From: JACVRW01 sp036519295
GTDB taxonomy: Bacteria; Actinomycetota; Thermoleophilia; Solirubrobacterales; Thermoleophilaceae
Direction of reading: 5' to 3'
Assembly (NCBI GenBank): GCA_036519295.1
Contig: DATDLN010000184.1
Location: 1 to 35,403, forward strand
DNA: 35,403 nt
Part shown: positions 1 to 8,153 of the stretch, piece after piece
Layout of the letters: every line of letters starts with the position of its first letter
Position numbering within the stretch: position 1 is the first letter of the stretch
The notes under the pieces: generated by a model
Database searches by the model: none
Told to the model about the DNA's origin: nothing
The model's input: only the letters and a program-made list of their open reading frames with translations
Made by a program: the position numbers and the translations under genes

Positions 1-130
1 CGTTCGACCTTCCGCGGGATAACGCCGCGAAAGGTCGAACGCGTCGAGAGGAGGCGGCCTCGGGCCCGGGCGTTCGGCTCGGCTCGCCTGCGCGCTAAGG
101 CGGCCACACCGCCGCGAAAGGTCGAACGCG
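1..130. repeat. Hairpin-forming repeat, one full and one degenerate copy
   Basis: Positions 1-17 and 25-41 are inverted repeats pairing at 16 of 17 positions (only C12/A30 mismatches) around a 7-base loop, GATAACG. The right arm with its flanks (23-43, 21 bases) recurs exactly at 110-130. A weaker left arm for this second copy is at 71-76 (CGTTCG against CGAACG 123-128), with an inner GGCGG/CCGCC stem at 99-103/109-113. The structure lies downstream of the minus-strand GntR gene, so it could end that transcript, but there is no T tract. It starts at the first base of the window, so it may be longer. A dispersed palindromic repeat is the other reading. Confidence 0.6.
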
Positions 131-194
131 CGGCGCCGCGACAGACCCGACGGGCGCCAAGGCGAGCGCCGCCGCCCCGTCGGCCCGGCGGGCC

Positions 195-1031
195 TCAGCC
201 CGTCCGCAGCGCCCGCGAGCGCTCTGCCACGGGCTGGAGGAAGTCCGGCAGGGGTCGCACGAGGCCTCGGCCCGTCTCGCGCTCCCAGATCTGCTCGAGC
301 TCGGCGAGGTGCTCGTCCATGACGGCGTCGATCAGGGGGAAGTCGGCCGAGCGCACCGCGGCGAGCGTGCGCTCGTGGATCTCGATGGTCCAGTCCGGGA
401 CGAGGGGCGCGTGCATCGCCATGTCGCGGGCGATCTCAAGCTGTCGCAGAAGGGAGCGCATCAGCGCGACGATCGTGGCGTTGCGGGTGGCGCGCGCCAT
501 CGCCAGATGGAACTTCAGGTCGAGCTGGAGGAAGAGGTCCTCGTTGCGGAGGAAGTCCTCGCTCGCGGCCAGCTCGCGCTGGCGCTCGATCGTGCGCGCC
601 ATTGCGGCGAAGTCCTCCTCGCTCGCATGGACCGCCGCCAGCTGGGCGACGCGCGGCTCGAGCAGCCGCCGCGCCTCGAGCACGCCGGCCACCTCGCTGA
701 AGCGGATCTCCTGCCTGCTGTGCAGGAGCTCGCGCGGCACGACCTCTGAGGCGACGAAGATGCCGCCGGACTGGCCGCGGCGCACCTCGAGCACTCCGGC
801 CTCGACGAGCACCTTGACTGCCTCCCGCAACGTTGGCCGGCTGATCCGCATCTGCGCGGCGAGGTCCCGCTCGGAGGGGAGGCGGTCGCCGACGTGGAGG
901 TCACCGGACTTCACCTTCTCGGCGATTTGCTCCACTGCCTCCTCGAAGGTTCGGCGCGTGGCTACGGGCTCGAACGAGCGCATACCGGCACGCGTGTACA
1001 GCCGCTCGTCGACCAGCAGCGCCCGGTTCAT
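195..1031 (-). CDS. FadR/GntR-family transcriptional regulator with FCD domain
   Basis: 278 residues. A winged helix-turn-helix of GntR type spans about residues 28-95, with the family pattern LPSERDLAAQMRISRPTLREA. An all-helical FCD ligand domain follows (about 110-255) and carries the spaced His/Asp residues (LDLKFHLAMA, EIHERTL, DEHLAEL) that bind a metal and an organic acid in this subfamily. The start at 1031 overlaps the stop of the upstream dehydrogenase by four bases (ATGA), which supports it over the internal Met17. Being the second gene of that operon, and divergent from the indolepyruvate oxidoreductase, it probably controls both in response to a keto acid or acyl compound. The ligand is not readable from sequence. 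Confidence 0.9.
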   Translation of the reverse strand: MNRALLVDERLYTRAGMRSFEPVATRRTFEEAVEQIAEKVKSGDLHVGDRLPSERDLAAQMRISRPTLREAVKVLVEAGVLEVRRGQSGGIFVASEVVPRELLHSRQEIRFSEVAGVLEARRLLEPRVAQLAAVHASEEDFAAMARTIERQRELAASEDFLRNEDLFLQLDLKFHLAMARATRNATIVALMRSLLRQLEIARDMAMHAPLVPDWTIEIHERTLAAVRSADFPLIDAVMDEHLAELEQIWERETGRGLVRPLPDFLQPVAERSRALRTG

Positions 1032-2098
1032 CGCCTGGCGGCCTCCACCCGCTCGAGAGCGTGCCGCTCCGCGACCTCGAGCGGCGTCGAGTCCTCGGCC
1101 CCGGCCTCGACGAGCGCCCGGTCGAGCCTATCCATCGCACGCTCGATCAGCTCACGCTCGCCGTCCCGGCCCCACCACTCGAGCGATACGTGAATCAGGC
1201 CGCCGCAGTTCGCCAGGAAATCGGGAACGTAGAGGACCCTGCGCTCCGCGAGGACGCGCGCCACGCCGCGGTTGGTGAGCGGATTGTTCGCCGCGCCCGC
1301 GACGACCCTGCACTCGATCGAGCGCGCCAAGGCTTCGTCGATCATCCCGCCGGCGGCACAGGGGGCGAGCACGTCGAGCTCGGTCGCCATGATCGCCTCG
1401 GCCGACGGGGCGATCTCCCCGCCGTGCTCCGAGGCGAACCGCTCGCTGCGCTCGGCGTCGAGGTCGGAGGCCACGATCCGCCCGCCGGCCTCTGCGAGTC
1501 TCGCCGCCAGCACGTAGCCGACCTTGCCGAGGCCCACCACTCCGATGCGGCGGCCGTCGAGCTCCGCGGATCCGGTGGCCGCGTACAGCCCACGCCGGAG
1601 CGCCTGGAAGACGGACTCGGCCGTGATGGGAGACGGGTCGCCACGGCCGCCGCGCTCCACCGAACGGCCCGTCACGAACCGTGTGAAGCGGGCGAGGTGA
1701 TCCATGTCGGAGGTCGAGGTGCCGATGTCCTCGGCCGTGATGTATGCGCCGTGGAGGCTTTCGATGACCTGGGCGGCGACCTCGAACCGTGCGTCGCGCC
1801 GCTCCGGCCGGCCGTCGTCGATCATCACCGACTTTCCGCCACCGAGATCGAGGCCCGCGGCAGACGCCTTGAGCGTCATCGTGCGCGCGAGACCCATCAC
1901 GTCGTCGAGCGCTTCGCGAAGTCCGCCGGGATACCGCTTGAGCCGCATTCCGCCCAGTGCGGGGCCGAGCACCGTCGAGTGGACGGCGACGATGAAGCGA
2001 AGGCCTGTCTCCGGATCCTGGCGTACTACGACCTGCTCGTGGTCGTCGTCGACGAGGTGCGCGGTTGACGGGGCCGCACGCGGGGTAGCAATGGTCAC
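1028..2098 (-). CDS. Glu/Leu/Phe/Val dehydrogenase (leucine dehydrogenase-like)
   Basis: 356 residues. It is an NAD-dependent amino acid dehydrogenase that oxidatively deaminates a branched or aromatic amino acid to the 2-oxo acid and ammonium. The substrate loop GPALGGMRL lies at about 45-53. Lys77 (TLKASA) and Lys89 (GGGKSV) have the 12-residue spacing of the substrate-binding and catalytic lysines of leucine dehydrogenase. A Rossmann fold begins at GLGKVG (189-194) with the adenosine-binding acid Asp212. The start is GTG at 2098, eight bases after TAAGGT (2112-2107), which has TTGAAG (2135-2130) 17 bases further up, so the mRNA looks leaderless. Neighbours suggest that its oxo-acid product feeds the divergent ferredoxin oxidoreductase. 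Leu, Val or Phe preference cannot be told apart here. Confidence 0.9.
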   Translation of the reverse strand: MTIATPRAAPSTAHLVDDDHEQVVVRQDPETGLRFIVAVHSTVLGPALGGMRLKRYPGGLREALDDVMGLARTMTLKASAAGLDLGGGKSVMIDDGRPERRDARFEVAAQVIESLHGAYITAEDIGTSTSDMDHLARFTRFVTGRSVERGGRGDPSPITAESVFQALRRGLYAATGSAELDGRRIGVVGLGKVGYVLAARLAEAGGRIVASDLDAERSERFASEHGGEIAPSAEAIMATELDVLAPCAAGGMIDEALARSIECRVVAGAANNPLTNRGVARVLAERRVLYVPDFLANCGGLIHVSLEWWGRDGERELIERAMDRLDRALVEAGAEDSTPLEVAERHALERVEAARR

Positions 2099-2106
2099 AG
2101 TGCTTG

Positions 2107-2135
2107 ACCTTATACCCGACGTGGGCTGACTTCAA
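2107..2135 (-). promoter_or_regulatory. Leaderless promoter of the dehydrogenase-gntR operon
   Basis: On the minus strand TTGAAG (2135-2130) and TAAGGT (2112-2107) are 17 bases apart. The GTG start codon follows after eight bases, so transcription should begin at or next to the start codon. Confidence 0.5.
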
Positions 2136-2150
2136 GCTGCTGGCTGCGCA

Positions 2151-2232
2151 TTGGGAAGCCCCAATTGGGGTGCGGGATAGGGCTCATGTTATTGCCCTCC
2201 GTGGACCACTAATGGTAAATTGGATTTCCCAA
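2151..2232. promoter_or_regulatory. Palindromes in the divergent promoter region, likely operators
   Basis: This AT-richer spacer between the dehydrogenase and the oxidoreductase holds a perfect 12-base palindrome CCCCAATTGGGG (2159-2170) and ACCA-N4-TGGT (2205-2216). TTGGGAA (2151-2157) is mirrored by TTCCCAA (2226-2232). FadR-type GntR proteins bind short TGGT/ACCA-like dyads, so 2205-2216 is the better candidate for the neighbouring regulator. The 12-mer might belong to another factor. The assignment is inferred. Confidence 0.45.
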
Positions 2233-2272
2233 AAGCCCGAGTCGCGCGCCTGAACAGGGAGGAAACCGCCGC

Positions 2273-5200
2273 ATGACGTCCACCGCCGCACGCCATCGCG
2301 CCGCCCGCCGCCCCCCGGCGGCCGGACGCCCCCGCGGTGACGGCGCGGGTGGCCTCCCCTGGGGCGTTCGCCGCGAGGTGAGCCTCCAGGACAAGTACCT
2401 GCTCGACGACGGTCGCATCCTCCTGACCGGCGTGCAGGGCCTCGTGCGCCTCCCGCTTGACCAGCACAGGGCCGACCGCCGCCGTGGCCTCCACACCGGC
2501 ACCATGATCTCGGGCTATCAGGGCTCGCCGCTCGGCGGACTCGACCTCGAGATCCAGCGCAACCGGAAGCTGATCGACGAGCACCACGTGCGCCACGTGC
2601 CGGGCCTGAACGAGGAGCTCGGCGCCACCTCGGCCTGGGGCAGCCAGCTGGCGGCCAACCTGCCGGGCGCCGAATACGACGGCGTGTTGGCTATGTGGTA
2701 CGGGAAGGCGCCGGGTCTCGACCGCGCGGCCGACTCCCTTCGCCACGGCAACTTCGTCGGGGTATCCCGCACCGGGGGCGCCCTCGCGGTGGTGGGGGAC
2801 GACCCGAGCTGCAAGTCCTCGACGATCCCGAGCGCCTCCGAATCACTGCTCGCGAGCTTCCACATGCCGGTCTTCTTCCCCGGCAACGTGCAGGAGGTGC
2901 TCGATCTCGGCCTGCACGCGTTTGCCTGCTCGCGCGCCTCGGGGCTGTGGTCCGGCTTCAAGATCATCACCAACGTCGCCGACGCCGTCGGGACGGCCGA
3001 GGTGGCGCCGGACCGCGTCACGCCCGTGCTGCCCGACCTGGGCTACGAGCACCAGCCGCACGGCAACCTGCTCGCGCCCGCCTCGCTCGAGATGGAACGC
3101 ACGCTCTTGGGCGTACGTACCGACCTCGCTTTGGCCTACGCGCGCGAGAACGGCGTCAACCGAATCGAGGGCGCGAACGACGCTTGGCTCGGCATCGTCG
3201 CGCCCGGGAAGGCGTATTTCGACCTGCGCCACGCCCTGCGCAGTCTCGGCCTCGACGACCGAGCCCTCGACCGCGCCGGCGTGCGCATCCTCAAGCTCGG
3301 CATGATCTGGCCGCTCGAGCCTGAGATCGCCCGCGAGTTCGCCCACGGTCTCGAGGAGATCCTCGTGGCGGAGGAGAAGGGCCCGTTCGTGGAGACGCAG
3401 CTGAAGGAGGCGCTCTACGGCACGCCCTCCGCTCCACGGATCGTCGGCAAGCGCGACGAGCGCGGCGAGCGCCTGCTGCCGGCGGAGCTCGATCTCGATG
3501 CCGACGTGATCGCCCGCGCCGTCACAAGCCGCCTGCGCAACCGCGTCCAGCTCGATTCCATTGATGCGAGGCTGCGCAAGCTCGACGAGATCGAGGGCCG
3601 GCCCGCCGCGCTGCCGATGGCGCAGCGCATCCCGTTCTTCTGCTCCGGCTGCCCCCACAACAGCTCGATCAAGGCGCCCGACGGCACGCTCGTCGGCGGC
3701 GGCATCGGCTGCCACACCATGGTGCTGCTGAACCCGGAGGGCAAGGGGGAGATCACCGGCATCACGCAGATGGGCGGCGAGGGGGCGCAGTGGATCGGCA
3801 TGGCGCCCTTCACCGAGGATCGCCACCTGGTCCAGAACCTCGGCGACGGCACCTTCCATCACTCGGGCTCGCTCGCGATTCGCGCCGCGGTCGCCGCCGG
3901 CGTGAACATCACCTACAAGCTGCTCTACAACGAGCACGTCGCCATGACCGGCGGCCAGGCCATCGAGGGCCAGCTGAACGTGCCCGACCTGACCCGCCTG
4001 CTCGAGCTCGAGGGCGTGCGGCGGATCATCGTGACCGCCGAGGACACGAGCCGCTACAAGGGCGTGAAGCTCGCGGACATCGCCGAGCTGCGCGACCGTA
4101 AGGAGCTGCTCGCATCCCAGCAGGAGCTCGCGCAGGTCGAGGGCGTGACCGTGCTCATCCACGACCAGGAGTGCGCCGCCGAGCTGCGCCGCAAGCGCAA
4201 GCGAGGCAACGCGCCCGAGCCGGCCGAGCGCATCTGGATCAACGAGCGCGTCTGCGAGGGCTGCGGTGACTGCGGCCAGAAGTCGAGCTGCCTGTCGGTG
4301 ATCCCGGTGGAGACCGAGTTCGGACGCAAGACGCAGATCCACCAGGCCTCCTGCAACAAGGACTACTCGTGCCTCGAGGGCGACTGTCCATCCTTCCTCA
4401 CAGTGGTGCCGGGCGAACGAGCCAAGCGTGGAACCCCCGCGCTCGAGGTGGAGCTGCGCGAGCCCGAGCGGCTCGCCACGGCCGACGACTTCGCGGTCCG
4501 CATGATGGGAATCGGCGGCACCGGGGTGGTGACGGTGAACCAGGTCTTGGGCATGGCCGCGCTGATCGACGGTCTGCACGTCTCGGGACTCGACCAGACC
4601 GGGCTCTCGCAGAAGGGCGGCCCGGTCATCTCCGACCTTCGCATCTCGAACGAGCCGCTTGCCGCGGCGAGCAAGTCGCCCGCGGGCAGCATCGACCTCT
4701 ATCTCGGCTTCGACCTGCTCGGCGCCGCGAGCGAGAAGAACCTCGTGACCACCGACCGCGAGCGCACGGTTGCCGTCGTCTCCACTCACGCCGTCCCGAC
4801 CGGGCGCATGGTCGTCGACGTGAACGAGCGCTTCCCGGAGCTCGCCGCCCAGCTTGACCGCATCGATGCCACCACGCGTCGCGACCACAACCTGTACCTC
4901 GACGCCCAGATGCTCTCCGAGCGCCTGTTCGGCGACCACATGATGTCCAACACACTGGCCCTGGGCGCTGCCTACCAGCGCGGGATGCTGCCGGTGTCGG
5001 CCGACGCGCTCGAGGAGGCGATCCGCCTGAACGGCGCCGCCGTGGAGAAGAACCTCGCGGCCTTCGCCTGGGGCCGGGCTGTTGTCGCCGCTCCCGACGC
5101 CGTCGAGCGGGCCACGCGCCCGCCCGAGGAGATCGTCCCGGTGCGCGAGCTGAGCAAGGGCGAGCGGGAGCTGGTGGACGTGGCGGTCAACGGGGATCGG

Positions 5201-5851
5201 GGCGAGCTGCGCCGCTTGGCCGAGGTGCGCGTTCCCGAGCTGGTTGCCTACCAGGACGAGGCTTATGCACGCCGCTGGGCGGAGCTCGTGCGGCGGGCGC
5301 AGGTCGCGGAGCAGGAGCGCACCCCGGGCCACGGCGAGCTGGCCGAGACCGTGGCGCGCCAGCTCTTCAAGCTGATGGCCTACAAGGACGAGTACGAGGT
5401 CGCGCGCCTGCACCTCGACGCGGTCGAGCAGACCAAGCTGCGCGTCGAGTTCGGCGAGGACGTAAAGGTGGCCTTCAACCTTCACCCGCCACTGCTGCGG
5501 GCGATGGGCCTAAAGCGCAAGCTGAAGCTGGGCGGCTGGTTCGTGCCGGCGTTCCGCTCGCTGCGCCGCATGCGCCGCCTGCGTGGCACCCGCCTCGACC
5601 CCTTCGGCCGCGCCGAGGTGCGCCGCGTCGAGCGCGAGCTGATCGGCGAGTACGAGGCGCTGGTGGACGAGGCGCTGACGCTGCTCACGCCCGACACCCA
5701 CGAGACCGCCGTCGAGCTGCTCGAGCTGCCGGACCTGATCCGCGGCTACGAGGACATCAAGCTCCGCAACGTCGTTCTCTACCGCAAGCGGGTCGAGGCG
5801 ACCCGCAAGCGGCTGCGGGCGGGCAAGCCGGCTCCGCGTATGTCTCTCTAG
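2273..5851 (+). CDS. Indolepyruvate:ferredoxin oxidoreductase family protein, fused alpha and gamma parts
   Basis: 1192 residues, the usual size of the fused single-chain form. It decarboxylates aryl- or branched-chain 2-oxo acids to acyl-CoA and reduces ferredoxin. The N-terminal pyrimidine-binding domain has GYQGSPLGGLD. The thiamine diphosphate domain has CSGCPHNSS, GGGIGCHTM and GDGTFHHSG followed by the NITYKLLYNEHVAMTGGQ strand. A cysteine cluster starting at Cys661 (CEGCGDC, then SCNKDYSCLEGDC) should hold an Fe-S cluster. The gamma domain begins near MMGIGGTGVV and contains DQTGLSQKGGPV. The ATG at 2273 has a good ribosome site, AGGGAGGA (2256-2263). The first 35 residues are Arg/Pro rich and poorly typical. 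The stop overlaps that of the efflux gene (CTAG, 5848-5851). Confidence 0.95.
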   Translation: MTSTAARHRAARRPPAAGRPRGDGAGGLPWGVRREVSLQDKYLLDDGRILLTGVQGLVRLPLDQHRADRRRGLHTGTMISGYQGSPLGGLDLEIQRNRKLIDEHHVRHVPGLNEELGATSAWGSQLAANLPGAEYDGVLAMWYGKAPGLDRAADSLRHGNFVGVSRTGGALAVVGDDPSCKSSTIPSASESLLASFHMPVFFPGNVQEVLDLGLHAFACSRASGLWSGFKIITNVADAVGTAEVAPDRVTPVLPDLGYEHQPHGNLLAPASLEMERTLLGVRTDLALAYARENGVNRIEGANDAWLGIVAPGKAYFDLRHALRSLGLDDRALDRAGVRILKLGMIWPLEPEIAREFAHGLEEILVAEEKGPFVETQLKEALYGTPSAPRIVGKRDERGERLLPAELDLDADVIARAVTSRLRNRVQLDSIDARLRKLDEIEGRPAALPMAQRIPFFCSGCPHNSSIKAPDGTLVGGGIGCHTMVLLNPEGKGEITGITQMGGEGAQWIGMAPFTEDRHLVQNLGDGTFHHSGSLAIRAAVAAGVNITYKLLYNEHVAMTGGQAIEGQLNVPDLTRLLELEGVRRIIVTAEDTSRYKGVKLADIAELRDRKELLASQQELAQVEGVTVLIHDQECAAELRRKRKRGNAPEPAERIWINERVCEGCGDCGQKSSCLSVIPVETEFGRKTQIHQASCNKDYSCLEGDCPSFLTVVPGERAKRGTPALEVELREPERLATADDFAVRMMGIGGTGVVTVNQVLGMAALIDGLHVSGLDQTGLSQKGGPVISDLRISNEPLAAASKSPAGSIDLYLGFDLLGAASEKNLVTTDRERTVAVVSTHAVPTGRMVVDVNERFPELAAQLDRIDATTRRDHNLYLDAQMLSERLFGDHMMSNTLALGAAYQRGMLPVSADALEEAIRLNGAAVEKNLAAFAWGRAVVAAPDAVERATRPPEEIVPVRELSKGERELVDVAVNGDRGELRRLAEVRVPELVAYQDEAYARRWAELVRRAQVAEQERTPGHGELAETVARQLFKLMAYKDEYEVARLHLDAVEQTKLRVEFGEDVKVAFNLHPPLLRAMGLKRKLKLGGWFVPAFRSLRRMRRLRGTRLDPFGRAEVRRVERELIGEYEALVDEALTLLTPDTHETAVELLELPDLIRGYEDIKLRNVVLYRKRVEATRKRLRAGKPAPRMSL

Positions 5852-7413
5852 GCGCTCTCGACGAGCTCGCGTGCGCGCGGCGCGGCCGACTCGGTCGTCG
5901 CCTGCCCCGCCGACCCCGGGAGAAGCCGGGCCACCACCACCGCGGTGGCGGCGCCGAGCGCGGCGCCCACGGCCAGTCCAATCCCCATCGCGCCGACAAA
6001 CGCGTCGCCCGCGGCCGAGAGGAGGGCGTGGCCGGCCTCCGGGGGCAGCTGGGCGGCCAGCGCGCCCGCGGCCCCGATCGACTCCTTGGCGGCATCCTGC
6101 GCACCGGGCGGAAGCGCGCCGACAGAGTCGCTCACGTCATCCGCATAGAGCGAATTGACGAGCGAGCCGATCACCGCGACGCCCAGTGCGCCCGCGACCA
6201 TTCTCGCGACCGTGTTCATCGCCGACGCGACGCCCGACCTCGCGGCCGGCACCGCGCCAACGACCGCGTCCGTAGCCGGGGCCATGACCCAGCCCATGGA
6301 CAACGCCAAGGCGAAGAACCAGGCGAGTAGCCAGCCCACCGAGGTAGTCGTATCCCACAGCAGCGTCAGGGCGAGAAGGGTCGAAACCCCGACCAGGCCC
6401 ACGCTGACCACGCGGGCGGCTCCGAGGCGGGAGACGGCCCGGTTGGACGAGCCCGCGCCTATTACCAGCCCGAGTGCCATCGGCGACATGATCGCCCCCG
6501 CCTCGATCGCGCTGTATCCGTGCGCGAACTGCAGGTACTGCGTGAGGGCGAAGATCCCGCCGAGCAGCGCGAAGAAGGCGACGCTCACGGCAAGCGTGCC
6601 GACGCTGAAGCCGGCGCTGCGGAAGAAGCTGAGGTCGAGCATCGGCTCGGCTGTGCGCCGCTCCCACCACAGGAAGAGGGAGAGGAGCACGGCGGAGACG
6701 CCAAACAGGCTCAGGGTGAGGCCGCTCAGCCAGCCCTCGTTAGGTGCCTCGATCACCGCGTAGACGAGCACGCTGAAGCCGGCCGTGGAGAGCGCGGCGC
6801 CGGCAAGGTCGAACGCACCCGGCCGCGGGTCGCGGCTCTCCGGCAGAAAACGGATGCCGAGCAGCAGCGCGGCGAGTGCGAACGGGACGTTCACGAGGAA
6901 GACCGCCGACCAGTCGAACCACTCGAGCAGCAGCCCGCCCGCGAGCGGCCCCAGCCCGATGCCGAGGGCGGCCAGGGCTGCCCAGATCCCGATCGCCTTG
7001 CCGCGCTCCTCGGCAGGGAAGACGTTGGCGATGATCGACAGCGTCGCCGGCATGATCATCGCCGCGCCGACTCCCATCAGGGCGCGCACGGCTATCAGCT
7101 GCCCGGCGGAGTCGGCGACCAGCGCACCGAGGCTCGCGAGGCCGAAGATCGAGACGCCCGCCTGGAGAGCGCGTTTGCGGCCGAGGCGGTCCCCGAGCGT
7201 GCCGAAGACCAGCAGGAGGCCGGCGAAGACGAGGAGATAGGAGTCGACCATCCACTGCAGCCCGGACGCGGACGCGTCGAACTCCTCCTGAAGCGTCGGG
7301 AGCGCAGCATTCAGGATCGTGTTGTCGAGCCCGATGATGATCAGGCTGAGCGAGAGCACGCCGAGCGTCTTCCAGCGCATCGCGTGGACCTGTGCAGCTG
7401 GAGCGATGTTCAC
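5848..7413 (-). CDS. DHA2-family MFS drug efflux transporter (EmrB/QacA type)
   Basis: About 521 residues with 14 predicted membrane helices, a proton-driven multidrug exporter. Visible family motifs are GLDNTILNAALPTL in helix 1, GDRLGRKRAL between helices 2 and 3, and RALMGVGAAMIMPATLSI in helix 4. I prefer GTG 7413, which has GGGAG six bases before it; ATG 7380 (MRWKTLGVL) is a good alternative. An ATG at 7482 is open but lies upstream of the apparent minus-strand promoter (TTGACA 7482-7477, TAAAAA 7459-7454), so it is unlikely. The divergent TetR gene and shared operator indicate local repression relieved by the exported compound. Substrate unknown. Confidence 0.9.
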   Translation of the reverse strand: MNIAPAAQVHAMRWKTLGVLSLSLIIIGLDNTILNAALPTLQEEFDASASGLQWMVDSYLLVFAGLLLVFGTLGDRLGRKRALQAGVSIFGLASLGALVADSAGQLIAVRALMGVGAAMIMPATLSIIANVFPAEERGKAIGIWAALAALGIGLGPLAGGLLLEWFDWSAVFLVNVPFALAALLLGIRFLPESRDPRPGAFDLAGAALSTAGFSVLVYAVIEAPNEGWLSGLTLSLFGVSAVLLSLFLWWERRTAEPMLDLSFFRSAGFSVGTLAVSVAFFALLGGIFALTQYLQFAHGYSAIEAGAIMSPMALGLVIGAGSSNRAVSRLGAARVVSVGLVGVSTLLALTLLWDTTTSVGWLLAWFFALALSMGWVMAPATDAVVGAVPAARSGVASAMNTVARMVAGALGVAVIGSLVNSLYADDVSDSVGALPPGAQDAAKESIGAAGALAAQLPPEAGHALLSAAGDAFVGAMGIGLAVGAALGAATAVVVARLLPGSAGQATTESAAPRARELVESA

Positions 7414-7453
7414 GACGGCTCCCAACGCGAGGATCGAAAACGAATGCACGTTC

Positions 7454-7504
7454 TTTTTACACTTTGGGGCGCAACTTGTCAAGAGCGAACGTTCGCTCTA
7501 TTTT
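7454..7504. promoter_or_regulatory. Overlapping divergent promoters with 18-base TetR operator
   Basis: AGAGCGAACGTTCGCTCT at 7482-7499 is a perfect palindrome. On the plus strand it fills the 17-base spacer between TTGTCA (7476-7481) and TATTTT (7499-7504). On the minus strand the consensus TTGACA (7482-7477) touches its edge, with TAAAAA (7459-7454) 17 bases on. One bound TetR dimer would block both promoters. Confidence 0.8.
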
Positions 7505-7517
7505 CTTGAGGGCGAAC

Positions 7518-8132
7518 ATGCCCAAGGTCAGTGAGGAACATCTCGCCGCCCGACGACGCCAGATCCTCGACGCCGCCCTCGTGTGCTTCTCCCGCCGGGG
7601 GTTCCACCAGACGCCGATGCAGGCGATCTTCGAAGAGGCCGGCCTCAGTCCGGGCGCCGTGTATCGCTACTTCAAGAGCAAGGAGGAAATCGTCCGGGCG
7701 ATCGCCTCGGAGACGCTCGAAGGCTTCGTCGCGGCCATCGAGCCCGGGCCGGACGGTGAGCCGCTCGGCCCGGCGGACATCCTCGACCGGTTCTTCGACG
7801 CGATCGAGGCGGTACAGCGCCGGCCGGAGCGGGTGAGGCTCGCGATCCAGGCGTGGGGCGAGGCTCTGTACAACCCGGAGCTGGGGGGCTTCCTGCTCGA
7901 AAGAATGGACGGCCTCCGGGCGCGCATCAGCGCCGTTCTGATCCAAGCGCAGAGGCGCGGCGCCGTCGACCCGTCGCTCGACCCCGAGGCCGCCGGTCGC
8001 GTCCTGATCGCGATCGGCCAGGGCTTCGCCGTGCAGAACGCCTGGTATGAGGACCTCGATCGCGACGCGTTCAGCGCGGCAGCCCGCGGCCTGCTGTCAC
8101 AGGTGGCACCGGCGTCTCGTCTCAGCGGGTAA
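7518..8132 (+). CDS. TetR/AcrR-family transcriptional repressor
   Basis: 204 residues. The N-terminal helix-turn-helix is typical: RRRQILDAALVCFSRRGFHQ followed by AIFEEAGLSPGAVYRYFKSKEEIV. The C-terminal ligand domain is variable, as usual. The start at ATG 7518 has GAGGG (7508-7512) five bases upstream and matches the family N-terminus (MPKVSEEHL). It is divergent from the DHA2 exporter, with the palindromic operator just upstream, so it most likely represses itself and the pump. Its final codons contain the promoter-like sequence of the next operon (TGTCACA at 8095). Confidence 0.93.
   Translation: MPKVSEEHLAARRRQILDAALVCFSRRGFHQTPMQAIFEEAGLSPGAVYRYFKSKEEIVRAIASETLEGFVAAIEPGPDGEPLGPADILDRFFDAIEAVQRRPERVRLAIQAWGEALYNPELGGFLLERMDGLRARISAVLIQAQRRGAVDPSLDPEAAGRVLIAIGQGFAVQNAWYEDLDRDAFSAAARGLLSQVAPASRLSG
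8095..8121 (+). promoter_or_regulatory. Candidate ECF41 promoter (TGTCACA ... CGTC)
   Basis: TGTCACA at 8095-8101 is followed by CGTC at 8118-8121 after 16 bases, with another CGTC at 8113-8116. As I recall, published ECF41 target promoters carry TGTCACA and CGTC boxes. This copy sits inside the end of the TetR gene, directly upstream of the epimerase-ECF41 operon, as autoregulation would require. Confidence 0.6.
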
Positions 8133-8140
8133 ACGAGACG
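8113..8140 (+). other. 8-bp stem-loop in the epimerase leader
   Basis: CGTCTCGT (8113-8120) pairs perfectly with ACGAGACG (8133-8140) around a 12-base loop that includes the TetR stop codon. It has no T tract. It could weakly end the TetR transcript or occur in the 5' leader of the next gene. Confidence 0.4.
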
Positions 8141-8153
8141 AAAAGGACCCGTC

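Noticed and set aside
2843..5485. 880-codon open frame on the minus strand
   Set aside because: It is antisense to the indolepyruvate oxidoreductase; at this GC content long antisense frames are common, and the product has no recognisable motif.
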